Below are positions 40,221 to 48,682 of a stretch of 64,000 nucleotides of DNA, in pieces. The position numbers were made by a program, and so were the translations under genes. The DNA comes from Shewanella polaris (lineage in GTDB: Bacteria; Pseudomonadota; Gammaproteobacteria; Enterobacterales; Shewanellaceae). The stretch covers positions 3,410,001 through 3,474,000 of the forward strand of contig NZ_CP041036.1 in NCBI RefSeq assembly GCF_006385555.1, written 5' to 3'. A model generated the notes under the pieces. The model was not told the DNA's origin, did not search any database, and saw nothing but the letters and a program-made list of their open reading frames with translations. Within the stretch, counting starts at the first letter, position 1; each line of letters begins with the position of its first letter.

Positions 40221-41585
40221 ATGTTTAAACCTGAATTATTATCCCCCGCTGGTACACTTAAAAATATGCGTTACGCCTTTGCTTATGGCGCCGATGCTGT
40301 TTATGCTGGCCAACCTCGTTACAGTTTACGAGTTCGAAATAATGATTTCAAAATGGAAAATCTTGCTTCTGGTATTGAAGAAGCTCATGCCCTAGGTAAA
40401 AAATTATATGTCGTCAGCAATATTGCACCACACAATGCCAAGCTAAAAACGTATATTAAAGACATGGAACCTGTGATCGCGATGAAACCCGATGCGGTAA
40501 TCATGTCAGATCCAGGGTTAATTATGATGGTGCGCGAAACGTTTCCAGAGCAAGTGGTTCACTTATCAGTTCAAGCTAATGCCATTAATTGGGCATCCGT
40601 CAAATTCTGGCAGCAACAAGGTATTAAACGGGTCATTTTATCTCGTGAATTATCATTAGATGAAATTGAAGAGATCCGTCAACGTTGTCCAGATATTGAA
40701 CTTGAAGTATTTGTTCATGGTGCATTATGCATGGCATATTCTGGCCGTTGTTTATTGTCTGGTTACATGAATAAACGCGATCCCAATCAAGGCACTTGTA
40801 CCAATGCGTGCCGTTGGAAATATGATGTGCATCAAGCACAGCAAACCGATTCTGGCGATATCATCCCTGTAGCACCAACTGTGCAGCTGGAAAACCCAAC
40901 ATTAGGCTCTGGACAACCCAGTAACGACATAGTTCTGTTACAAGAAGCAGGTCGTCCTGGCGAGTATATGCCCGCTTTTGAAGATGAACACGGCACCTAT
41001 ATTATGAATTCAAAGGATTTGCGAGCCATTCAACATGTGGATCGCTTGACCAGAATGGGCGTTGATTCATTAAAAATTGAAGGTCGTACTAAGTCTTTTT
41101 ACTATGTTGCGCGCACAGCACAATTGTATCGTCAGGCAATAGAAGATGCAGCCGCAGGAAAAGACTTTGATCGTACTTTAATGAATAACCTTGAAGGTTT
41201 AGCCCATCGTGGTTATACCGAAGGTTTTTTACGCCGTCATGTTCATGATGAATATCAAAACTATCAATATGGTCATTCGGTTAGCGACAGTCAGCAGTTT
41301 GTGGGTGAGTTTACCGGCAAACGTAACGAGCAAGGGTTGGCAGAAATTGATGTGAAAAATAAATTCTCTGTTGGTGACAGTGTAGAAGTGATGACAACCG
41401 AAGGTAATTTTGTTATCACTATTGAATCATTAGTGAATCGTAAAAATGAGCAAATCGATGCTGCACTGGGTTCGGGTCATTTTGTATTTATGACCATTCC
41501 ACATAATATCAATGTCGATAAAGCCATGCTAATGCGTAATTTACCTGAGGGAATGGACACTCGAAACCCTCATCAACCTGCTTAA
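40221..41585 (+). CDS. trhP: tRNA uridine(34) hydroxylase TrhP (YegQ, U32 family)
   Basis: TrhP makes 5-hydroxyuridine at tRNA position 34 without O2, using prephenate. The 454-residue protein has the U32 core (ELLSPAGTLKNMRYAF, GADAVYAG, VHLSVQANAINW). Four cysteines (C170, C177, C193, C197) in the LCMAYSGRC...CTNAC segment are expected to hold a 4Fe-4S cluster. It is called peptidase U32 in older annotation, but peptidase action is not expected. yfhL follows after 12 bases; this ferredoxin is tied to TrhP function in E. coli. The length and C-terminal domain match YegQ rather than UbiU. Confidence 0.92.
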   Translation: MFKPELLSPAGTLKNMRYAFAYGADAVYAGQPRYSLRVRNNDFKMENLASGIEEAHALGKKLYVVSNIAPHNAKLKTYIKDMEPVIAMKPDAVIMSDPGLIMMVRETFPEQVVHLSVQANAINWASVKFWQQQGIKRVILSRELSLDEIEEIRQRCPDIELEVFVHGALCMAYSGRCLLSGYMNKRDPNQGTCTNACRWKYDVHQAQQTDSGDIIPVAPTVQLENPTLGSGQPSNDIVLLQEAGRPGEYMPAFEDEHGTYIMNSKDLRAIQHVDRLTRMGVDSLKIEGRTKSFYYVARTAQLYRQAIEDAAAGKDFDRTLMNNLEGLAHRGYTEGFLRRHVHDEYQNYQYGHSVSDSQQFVGEFTGKRNEQGLAEIDVKNKFSVGDSVEVMTTEGNFVITIESLVNRKNEQIDAALGSGHFVFMTIPHNINVDKAMLMRNLPEGMDTRNPHQPA

Positions 41586-41849
<264 letters not shown>

Positions 41850-41883
41850 ATACTTAAGAGGCTCAACAATTTATCTATAATTT

Positions 41884-41934
41884 GATAATAATAAACGCAA
41901 AAAAACAGCGCGAATAACGCCGTTTATTATTATC
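41884..41934 (-). terminator. Nested hairpin: terminator of ubiT within a 14-bp inverted repeat
   Basis: The inner hairpin (AACGGCG/CGCTGTT on the minus strand, one G-U pair, then seven T) is a normal terminator for ubiT. It is enclosed by a perfect outer inverted repeat, GATAATAATAAACG (41884-41897) and CGTTTATTATTATC (41921-41934). The outer arms could also help stop transcription from yfhL, which converges from the other side. Confidence 0.75.
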
Positions 41935-41941
41935 GCCAATG

Positions 41942-42439
41942 TTAATCCTTGGCTTGTAATGCGTGCAGTAATTTTGCCATTTGTTCTATTCCCACTTGAG
42001 CTGGTTTAGGTAAATTATCTAACTCAATAGACATTAATAGGTTTTTTACTTCTAAACCTAATTCAGTATCCCCTTCAATACGTAATTTACGTTGAAAAAA
42101 CAGTGTATCGGGATCTTCCTTGCCCGCTGCAACTAAAATTAACTCAGGCACATTGGCACTTAATGTCACATCCGGCTGAGTTAATCCTCGCACTCGTAAT
42201 TCTTGTTCAATACCCACCTCAAAGTGTAAACCAATATCATCAATACAGATCCCTACCCACTTTTGTTTGAGGAAATGGAGTTCATCTGACTTTAATTGTT
42301 CTGTTAACACTAAATTCAATAGCTTATTGAGCGCGATCATTTTTAACTTATCTGGCATCAAATTAAGCGAACGACGACCCACCTTAGGCGCAATATGTAA
42401 TAAGTGTTGTGAAAATTGGTGTGTAAACGCTTGAGCCAT
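41942..42439 (-). CDS. ubiT: Ubiquinone biosynthesis accessory factor UbiT (SCP2 domain)
   Basis: UbiT is a lipid-binding SCP2-domain protein required for O2-independent ubiquinone synthesis, with UbiU and UbiV. The 165-residue product has the SCP2 core, ending in the hydrophobic LSANVPELILVAAGKEDPD and FQRKLRIEGDTELGLEVK segments. It is divergent from ubiU across 140 bases, the same ubiT/ubiUV layout as E. coli yhbT/yhbUV. The function is inferred from family and context; the lipid-binding role is established in E. coli. Confidence 0.92.
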   Translation of the reverse strand: MAQAFTHQFSQHLLHIAPKVGRRSLNLMPDKLKMIALNKLLNLVLTEQLKSDELHFLKQKWVGICIDDIGLHFEVGIEQELRVRGLTQPDVTLSANVPELILVAAGKEDPDTLFFQRKLRIEGDTELGLEVKNLLMSIELDNLPKPAQVGIEQMAKLLHALQAKD

Positions 42440-42506
42440 TGTAAATACCTGCCGACAAAAATAACTATTAATTAAGATAGTCTACTGGCAATTTATCTAA
42501 CTAAAC

Positions 42507-42520
42507 CTGTTTTAAATCAA
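42507..42520. promoter_or_regulatory. Candidate FNR/EtrA site upstream of ubiUV
   Basis: CTGTTTTAAATCAA matches TTGAT-N4-ATCAA at 8 of 10 positions, with a perfect right half. The centre (42513.5) is 41.5 bases before the start predicted from the -10 at 42543-42548. That is the standard class II activator position. Confidence 0.6.
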
Positions 42521-42542
42521 TTCATGTTAACTCAATCACATT

Positions 42543-42548
42543 TACACT
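42543..42548 (+). promoter_or_regulatory. Candidate -10 box of ubiUV
   Basis: TACACT (4/6 to TATAAT) predicts transcription from about 42555, 25 bases before the ubiU ATG. No -35 is visible, in keeping with an activator-dependent promoter. Confidence 0.5.
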
Positions 42549-42579
42549 CCTGATCTTTGAAAAAAACGAGAACACCAAC

Positions 42580-43581
42580 ATGGAACTCTTATGCCCCGCC
42601 GGTAATATAGCGTCACTCAAAGCCGCACTTAACGCTGGCGCTGATGCGGTTTATCTCGGACTTAAAGATGACACCAATGCGCGTTCGTTTGCCGGTTTAA
42701 ACTTTTCGCCCCTTCAACTAGCGCAAGCTACCAAACTGGCTCATGGCCAAGGACGAAAAGTATTTTTAACCCTTAACACCTTCCCGAAACCTGGACAAGA
42801 ACATCGCTGGTATCAAGCTGTTGATTTAGCAGCTCAATTAGAAATGGACGCCCTCATTGTTGCTGATTTATCATTGCTAGATTATGCCCACCAGCACTAC
42901 CCTCACCTTACCTTGCATTTGTCTGTACAAGCTAGTGCGACCAATTTAGGGGCTCTGTCGTTTTATAAAGAAGCATTTAATATCGAACGTGCCGTTCTCC
43001 CTAGAGTACTGTCAATAAAACAAGTACGAGATTTAGCTAAAGTCAGCCCGGTCGAACTTGAAGTCTTTGCCTTTGGCAGTCTATGTATTATGGCTGAGGG
43101 TCGATGTCATTTATCGTCCTATGTGACAGGACAATCACCTAATACTGGCGGGTCGTGCTCGCCAGCCAATCATGTGCGTTGGCAAGATGACGGCAATGAT
43201 AAACTCACCAGGCTTAATGACGTGTTAATCGATAAAGCTGATATAAGCCAGCAACTTGGGTATCCTGTGGTCTGTAAGGGCCGTTATATTGCCGAGTATG
43301 ACCATGACGCGAAATATTTACTTGAGTCACCCACCAGCTTAAATACGTTAAGCTTATTGCCTCAACTGGCTCAAGCAGGAATAAAATCACTCAAAATTGA
43401 AGGACGACAACGAAGTCCTGCTTATGTGAGCCAAGTGACTCAAGTTTGGCGTAGCGCGATTGACACTTATTTTGCCAACCCCGAGTCGTTTTGCGAACAA
43501 CCACAATGGGCACAAGTGTTAGCAAAAGTATCCGAAGGACAAATAACAACATTGGGTGCTTACGAGCGTCAATGGCAATAA
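42580..43581 (+). CDS. ubiU: Ubiquinone biosynthesis protein UbiU (U32 family)
   Basis: UbiU and UbiV form a heterodimer, each with a 4Fe-4S cluster, needed for the hydroxylation steps of ubiquinone synthesis when O2 is absent. The 333-residue protein starts MELLCPAGN and has cysteines at 169, 176, 193 and 232, the same positions as in E. coli UbiU. The motif LHLSVQASATN corresponds to the substrate-side strand of U32 proteins. ubiV follows after 9 bases. In older databases it is a peptidase U32 or protease YhbU; protease activity is not expected. Confidence 0.94.
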   Translation: MELLCPAGNIASLKAALNAGADAVYLGLKDDTNARSFAGLNFSPLQLAQATKLAHGQGRKVFLTLNTFPKPGQEHRWYQAVDLAAQLEMDALIVADLSLLDYAHQHYPHLTLHLSVQASATNLGALSFYKEAFNIERAVLPRVLSIKQVRDLAKVSPVELEVFAFGSLCIMAEGRCHLSSYVTGQSPNTGGSCSPANHVRWQDDGNDKLTRLNDVLIDKADISQQLGYPVVCKGRYIAEYDHDAKYLLESPTSLNTLSLLPQLAQAGIKSLKIEGRQRSPAYVSQVTQVWRSAIDTYFANPESFCEQPQWAQVLAKVSEGQITTLGAYERQWQ

Positions 43582-43590
43582 GGTTATAAA

Positions 43591-44532
43591 ATGAAAATAT
43601 CTCTTGCTCCAATTAGCTACTGTTGGTCAAAACCTAACGTAGAAGCGTTTTATCAACACGTTGCTTTAAGTGATATCGATACCGTATATTTAGGTGAAAC
43701 GGTATGCAGTCGCCGTCGAGAAGTGAAGTTTAATGACTACCTTGAACTCGCCAATATGCTTAAATCTCATGGTAAGCATGTGGTGCTATCAACAATGGCC
43801 CTGATAGAAGCACAATCTGAACTTAACGAATTAAAGCGTGCTATCGATAATGGTGATTTCAGTATTGAGGCTAATGACATGGCTGCAGTACATTATGCAC
43901 ACCAAGCTAAAGTCCCTTTTGTTTGTGGGCCAACAATCAATAATTATAATCGAACCAGTCTTGATTTATTGCACCGTAAAGGGATGTACCGCTTTGTTAT
44001 GCCATGTGAATTATCGCAACAATGGTTAAGTAACGTTATCAACTACGGCGGTAAACCGGCTTTTGAAATAGAAGTGCTTGGCCATGGCTATATGCCATTA
44101 GCACTCTCAGCGCGCTGTTTTACTGCCAAACATTACCGGTTACCTAAAGATAAATGCCAAACCATTTGCCAACGTCATAGCAAAGGCTTACTTGCTCAAA
44201 CACAAGAATCGCAACCCTTATTGCGTCTAAATGGCATCCAAACTCAATCAGCAGCGCAGGTAAATTTAATTAACCAAATCCCACAGATGCTCGATATGGG
44301 AATTGATTACTGGCGAATATCACCTAACAAATTAGCCGATATAACTTTGGGTTCAGACTTAGCCCATGCTTTAGAACAAGTCAAAACGGATACACTTAAC
44401 AAAGAAGCACTGTTCACAAAACAGTTTAATGACAATAAATCTGTGTCGGCGGCCAGCCATCATTGCAATGGTTATTGGTTAGGATTACCCGGTATGGATT
44501 ATGTGCTTGAGTCCAATCCTCCAAGGCTATAA
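43591..44532 (+). CDS. ubiV: Ubiquinone biosynthesis protein UbiV (U32 family)
   Basis: UbiV is the partner of UbiU in O2-independent ubiquinone synthesis. The 313-residue protein begins MKISLAPISYCWSK. Its candidate cluster ligands are C39 (LGETVCSRRREVKF) and C176, C189 and C193 (ARCFTAK ... KCQTIC), the UbiV pattern of one early and three late cysteines. It is translated with ubiU from the same unit. About 20 residues at the C-terminus are less conserved by eye. A large hairpin follows 10 bases after the stop. Confidence 0.93.
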   Translation: MKISLAPISYCWSKPNVEAFYQHVALSDIDTVYLGETVCSRRREVKFNDYLELANMLKSHGKHVVLSTMALIEAQSELNELKRAIDNGDFSIEANDMAAVHYAHQAKVPFVCGPTINNYNRTSLDLLHRKGMYRFVMPCELSQQWLSNVINYGGKPAFEIEVLGHGYMPLALSARCFTAKHYRLPKDKCQTICQRHSKGLLAQTQESQPLLRLNGIQTQSAAQVNLINQIPQMLDMGIDYWRISPNKLADITLGSDLAHALEQVKTDTLNKEALFTKQFNDNKSVSAASHHCNGYWLGLPGMDYVLESNPPRL

Positions 44533-44542
44533 TCTAAAAAAC

Positions 44543-44610
44543 ACTCGCTAGCCATTAATCAATAGGTCATATATTGACACAATATTGATATTTTTTAATG
44601 GCTATCGAGT
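44543..44610. repeat. 68-bp imperfect inverted repeat (large hairpin) after ubiV
   Basis: ACTCGCTAGCCATTAA (44543-44558) and TTAATGGCTATCGAGT (44595-44610) pair at 15 of 16 positions. Inside, TCAATA and TATTGA extend the stem after a bulge. This is longer than the other terminators in the window and could be a terminator for ubiV, a MITE-like repeat or a small structured RNA. No target-site duplication is obvious. Confidence 0.7.
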
Positions 44611-44655
44611 AGTTGTAAATTCCACAAAATCAAAATAAAAATACGCTAATAACAA

Positions 44656-44684
44656 AATACTAAACATTCAGTTCAATTAGTATT
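44656..44684. repeat. 8-bp inverted repeat in the ubiV to yjiH-like gap
   Basis: AATACTAA and TTAGTATT are separated by 13 bases in an AT-rich region. It could be an operator or a weak hairpin; no function is assigned. Confidence 0.35.
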
Positions 44685-44814
44685 TCGTTATATAAAAAGT
44701 GATTCTTTCAAAGCAAATAACTACTCACATTTCACTAATATCTATTCGGTTAAGTTATCATTTTACAAGCTGTAAATATGGGGGTAACCTTGCCTACCAA
44801 AAAATACAACTGAA

Positions 44815-44868
44815 TGGACATTCAATGTCTGTCCATGATAAACAGTTGGAAAGGACAGCTTTCCCAAC
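44815..44868 (+). other. Structured leader of the YjiH-like gene
   Basis: Two successive hairpins precede the gene: TGGACA/TGTCCA (44815-44835, with an internal alternative GACAT/ATGTC) and GTTGGAAAG/CTTTCCCAAC with a one-base bulge (44845-44868). They lie 30-83 bases before the GTG start. The rest of the 365-base gap holds the ubiV hairpin, an 8-bp inverted repeat and AT-rich sequence without a gene. The layout suggests a regulatory leader; it does not match riboswitch consensus sequences I know. Confidence 0.4.
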
Positions 44869-44897
44869 TTAAAGCAAATATGTAGGGTGAATTTAAC

Positions 44898-46250
44898 GTG
44901 ACACAGAAAAAACACAGCATCAAAACAATCCTCACCTTTATTATTCCATCACTGATTGGTTTATTATTGTTTATGACCCCAATTAACATCGAAGGGTCTA
45001 TTACCATTCCAATCGCTATCATCTCAAAAGCATTGCAAAGCCAAATGGGCAGTTCGATTCAGCTTATTGTTACCTGTATTGTTGTATTAATGGCATTCGC
45101 CTCACTGTTTACTCAGATCATTAATCCTAAATTTGTGCGTAAAAACACTTTTTTACGCACTTTACTGAAAGTAAATTTATTCTGGTTAGTCGTGCGGATA
45201 CTGGGGGCAATCTTTATTGTCATGGTTTACTTGCAAGTGGGACCTGATGCGATTATTTCATCGTCAACTGGCGGCCTAGTACTCAATGATTTAGTCCCAG
45301 TGTTGTTCTCGGTATTTATTTTTGCCGGTATGTTATTACCCTTATTACTTAATTTTGGCTTATTAGAGTTTTTTGGTACGTTATTAACTAAAGTGATGCG
45401 GCCAATATTTAATTTACCAGGGCGAAGTGCCATTGACTGTATGGCGTCTTGGTTAGGTGATGGCAGCGTGGGCATTTTAATGACCACCAAACAATACGAA
45501 ACCCGTTTCTATACTGCCCGTGAAGCTGCTGTCATAGGTACTACGTTCTCTGCGGTGTCAATAACGTTCAGTCTAGTGGTGATATCACAAGTCAAACTAG
45601 AACATCTTTTTGCGCCATTTTATCTCACCGTATGTCTAGCAGGCTTTGTTGCCGCAATCATAGTTCCTAAACTACCTCCGCTATCATGGAAGAAAGATCT
45701 TTACATCGATAACACTCCTCGCCACGAAGATGACGAAACGATCCCAGCTAATCATGGGGTGTTTTCATGGGGATTTGATCAAGCAATGCAACGAGCATCC
45801 TCTGCTGGTGGAATTAAACATGTTCTGACTGAAGGGATTAAAAACGTTGTCGATATGATATTTGGTGTTATCCCCGTGGTTATGGCTATTGGCACAGTAG
45901 CTTTGATATTAGCGGAACACACACCAATTTTTAATTACTTAGGTATGCCATTTATTCCATTTTTAGAATTACTCCATATTCCAGAAGCTACCGAAGCCTC
46001 AAAAACGATTGTTGTTGGCTTTGCGGATATGTTTATTCCATCCATTTTAGCCAGTTCGATAGAGTCTGACTTAACACGCTTTGTGATTGCTGCTTTATCT
46101 GTTACTCAGCTTATTTATATGAGTGAAGTGGGTGCACTTTTAATTGGCAGTAAAATCCCTGTTAACTTTTTTGAACTATTCGTCATCTTTATTCTACGAA
46201 CGTTAGTAACCTTGCCTATTATTGCGTTAATGGGCCACTTGCTGGTTTAA
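44898..46250 (+). CDS. YjiH family membrane protein with nucleoside-recognition (Gate) domain
   Basis: The 450-residue protein is mostly hydrophobic, with about ten predicted membrane helices. It resembles the YjiH family, which carries the Gate/nucleoside-recognition fold also present in spore maturation and NupC-type proteins. Recognisable stretches are SLIGLLLFMTPI at the start, ASWLGDGSVGILMT in the first repeat, and GVIPVVMAIGTVALIL and FADMFIPSILASSIESD in the second. Substrate unknown. Start is GTG after AGGGTGA. It is probably monocistronic, with a long folded leader. Confidence 0.85.
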   Translation: MTQKKHSIKTILTFIIPSLIGLLLFMTPINIEGSITIPIAIISKALQSQMGSSIQLIVTCIVVLMAFASLFTQIINPKFVRKNTFLRTLLKVNLFWLVVRILGAIFIVMVYLQVGPDAIISSSTGGLVLNDLVPVLFSVFIFAGMLLPLLLNFGLLEFFGTLLTKVMRPIFNLPGRSAIDCMASWLGDGSVGILMTTKQYETRFYTAREAAVIGTTFSAVSITFSLVVISQVKLEHLFAPFYLTVCLAGFVAAIIVPKLPPLSWKKDLYIDNTPRHEDDETIPANHGVFSWGFDQAMQRASSAGGIKHVLTEGIKNVVDMIFGVIPVVMAIGTVALILAEHTPIFNYLGMPFIPFLELLHIPEATEASKTIVVGFADMFIPSILASSIESDLTRFVIAALSVTQLIYMSEVGALLIGSKIPVNFFELFVIFILRTLVTLPIIALMGHLLV

Positions 46251-46403
46251 TTTCACAAGCGAACTCAACACCACTAAATAAACTGAAGCGCATGCGCTTC
46301 AGTTTATGTTAAAAATTTTCTGCGTAACCGAGATAAATCGAGTATGCTTAAAAAGTAACATTAACGACATATCATTATAATGCTGAATAACTAAGGGCAA
46401 ACC

Positions 46404-46763
46404 ATGGACGATAGGCGTAAGTTTTCTCGTATTTTATTTGCAGCCAGTGCTTACCTCACGCAAGCAGAGAAAACATGGCAAACAAAAATTTTAGATTTAA
46501 GTCTCAATGGCGCCTTAGTAGAAAGACCTGCAGATTACAATGAGCAGCCAGATAGCATGTTAACGCTAAAATTTATGCTAGCAGACTCCGCTATTGAATT
46601 AACAATGGAAACTGAAATTGTGCATAAAACGCCTGAACATCTTGGCTTAAAATGTACACATATTGATGTTGACAGTATCACCCACCTTCGAAGAATAATT
46701 GAATTAAATATGGGTGATGCCCAGCTATTAAACCGTGAACTTACGTTTTTAATCGCTCCGTAG
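46404..46763 (+). CDS. Single-domain PilZ protein (c-di-GMP receptor)
   Basis: The 119-residue protein is a lone PilZ domain. The N-terminal RRKFSR supplies the RxxxR motif (R5, R9) and DLSLNG (D31, S33, G36) supplies D/N-x-S-x-x-G, so c-di-GMP binding is likely. It has no attached effector domain. The nearby EAL protein and the larger PilZ protein suggest a common signalling theme. A strong terminator follows. Confidence 0.92.
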   Translation: MDDRRKFSRILFAASAYLTQAEKTWQTKILDLSLNGALVERPADYNEQPDSMLTLKFMLADSAIELTMETEIVHKTPEHLGLKCTHIDVDSITHLRRIIELNMGDAQLLNRELTFLIAP

Positions 46764-46801
46764 TGACTAATAAAAAATTAATTAATAACGTCGCGAAAAC
46801 A

Positions 46802-46832
46802 AAAAAAGGTAAATCATTGATTTACCTTTTTT
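46802..46832. terminator. Bidirectional terminator between the PilZ gene and radA
   Basis: AAAAAAGGTAAA/TTTACCTTTTTT with a short loop gives T-runs on both strands. It serves the plus-strand PilZ gene and minus-strand radA, whose stop is 27 bases away. Confidence 0.88.
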
Positions 46833-46858
46833 ATATGAGCCATTTGCACAATGGATGA

Positions 46859-48238
46859 TTAATGAATGAGCTCAAGTAGCTCATGAATAGTTTTTACCGG
46901 AGTGATTTTGGCGCCTAACCCTTCCATGGTTTTATGGTAATTCCGAAATGGAATAAAAATCTCCGTAAACCCGTGCTGTGCAGCTTCTTTTACCCTTGGA
47001 ACACCACTGTCAATTGGACGTACATCGCCGTTCAAACTCAACTCACCCATAATACAAGTGGTTCTAGGCACCACAAAGTCATTTAAGCTGCTCAATAATG
47101 CCGTAACAAGCGCTAAATCAATACAGGTTTCTGATTCATCAATTTTCAATCCGCCGACAATGTTGAAAAAAGTATCATGATATATCTTGGTTTTAGTATG
47201 TTTACGTAAAATCCCCGTTAACATCTTAATTCGGTTCATGTTAAGACCGACGCATACACGCTGCGGAAATTCAGACTCAGTTTCAGTCGTTAAACATTGT
47301 ATTTCTAACAACAAATTACGATTACCTTTACGAATACAGGTAATTGTCGAACCAGGTGATTCTGTGGTGGAGCCCGATAAAAATATTTCGCTAGGGTTAT
47401 CAACACTGAGCATTCCACGCTCACTCATACGAAAAATACCCACGGTATCGACATCACCAAAACGGTTTTTATTGGCTCGTAAGGTACGAATTTGGCCATC
47501 ATTAGTGTCAATATGTAGCAAGGAATCCACAATATGGACTAAGGTTTGCGGTCCAGCGATTTCATTATTTTTATTCACATGAGCAATAATAAACATAGTC
47601 ACGTTATTTTTTTTACAGTATTGCGTAAACGCTTGTGCAGCGGTTTTAACTTGCGACGGCGACCCTGGACTCCCATTTGCAGAATCTGTAACGACTGCTT
47701 GAATAGAATCGATTACGGCAAATTTAATTTGCTTAGCTTCTAATTCCTCAATAATCGCTTCTACGCTGGTTTCAGACAACAGAAACAAGTTATCTTCGTT
47801 ATAATTAAGCTTTAAACGATTAACGCGATTCTTAAATTGGGATAATGACTCTTCTGCAGTACAGTACAACGACGCCATTGATTGCGACATTCGAGCAACT
47901 AAATCGGATAACAACGTTGTTTTACCTGCACCAGGATCACCTGAAATAATATTAACAGAACCAGTTGTTAATCCACCGCTTAATACCCTGTCTAACTCAC
48001 CAATTTCAGTGAGTCTTTTTTCAGCCTCCACAGATTCAACTTCACTCAGCTTTTTGGAACCGCCACCAACAGCACCTGCGTAGCCCAATACCGATGAACG
48101 CGAGGTTGAACTCTTTGATGCCGACAACCTCATTTCAACTAAAGAGTTCCACGCACCACAACGACATTGCCCCTGCCAACGCGGATAATCTTGACCACAA
48201 TCGTCACAAACAAATGTCATTTTTGGAGCTTTTGCCAT
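46859..48238 (-). CDS. radA: DNA repair protein RadA
   Basis: RadA is a RecA-like ATPase that drives branch migration in recombination. ATG 48238 (MAKAPKMTF) fits the family and follows TAGGATTTAAC; an earlier in-frame start at 48262 would add eight residues. The 459-residue protein has an N-terminal zinc finger (FVCDDCG ... GQCRCGAW), Walker A SGDPGAGKTTLL, the RadA-specific KNRFG motif, and a C-terminal Lon-protease-like domain lacking protease activity in the family. The second half of the zinc finger is CXC instead of CXXC. Confidence 0.95.
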   Translation of the reverse strand: MAKAPKMTFVCDDCGQDYPRWQGQCRCGAWNSLVEMRLSASKSSTSRSSVLGYAGAVGGGSKKLSEVESVEAEKRLTEIGELDRVLSGGLTTGSVNIISGDPGAGKTTLLSDLVARMSQSMASLYCTAEESLSQFKNRVNRLKLNYNEDNLFLLSETSVEAIIEELEAKQIKFAVIDSIQAVVTDSANGSPGSPSQVKTAAQAFTQYCKKNNVTMFIIAHVNKNNEIAGPQTLVHIVDSLLHIDTNDGQIRTLRANKNRFGDVDTVGIFRMSERGMLSVDNPSEIFLSGSTTESPGSTITCIRKGNRNLLLEIQCLTTETESEFPQRVCVGLNMNRIKMLTGILRKHTKTKIYHDTFFNIVGGLKIDESETCIDLALVTALLSSLNDFVVPRTTCIMGELSLNGDVRPIDSGVPRVKEAAQHGFTEIFIPFRNYHKTMEGLGAKITPVKTIHELLELIH

Positions 48239-48682
48239 GTTAAATCCTATATTGAAAACCAATTAATACGTTACAATTCAAGTTATTTGATCTAAAGACT
48301 CCCAAACAATCATAATTAAAAAGTTGTGTTTATTACATCTATGTACCATCGACAAAAGCAAAATAACCGCTTTGATGACTTATATTAGTAATAATAACAA
48401 TGATCTTTAGTTTGAGTCTTGCCAATGGTTAAAATCTTGTTCACACTCCATACAGAACAACTATAAATGAGTGATAAATAGCGCGCAGTAAAGCCAGTGC
48501 TAAATCAATAACGCGTTATCCATAACATCGCGTGTTAATCTGAGTAATATGACAATTCATAGCATATCATTTCGCCATAGTTTACCAAGATCGCAGAAAT
48601 GTATATTACAATACAGATTAGCACTTTCTTGCCGATAACATTATCAGCCAGACTTACAATAAGTATTTGAAACGACATAATA
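48239..48682. other. Intergenic region between radA and the double-PilZ gene
   Basis: This 444-base AT-rich gap carries the divergent promoters of both genes but no clear sigma-70 pair. One small minus-strand frame (48535-48735) lacks support. A symmetric element, TGTAT-N6-ATACA (48600-48615), lies about 70 bases before the double-PilZ ATG and is the only operator-like feature I see. Confidence 0.5.
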
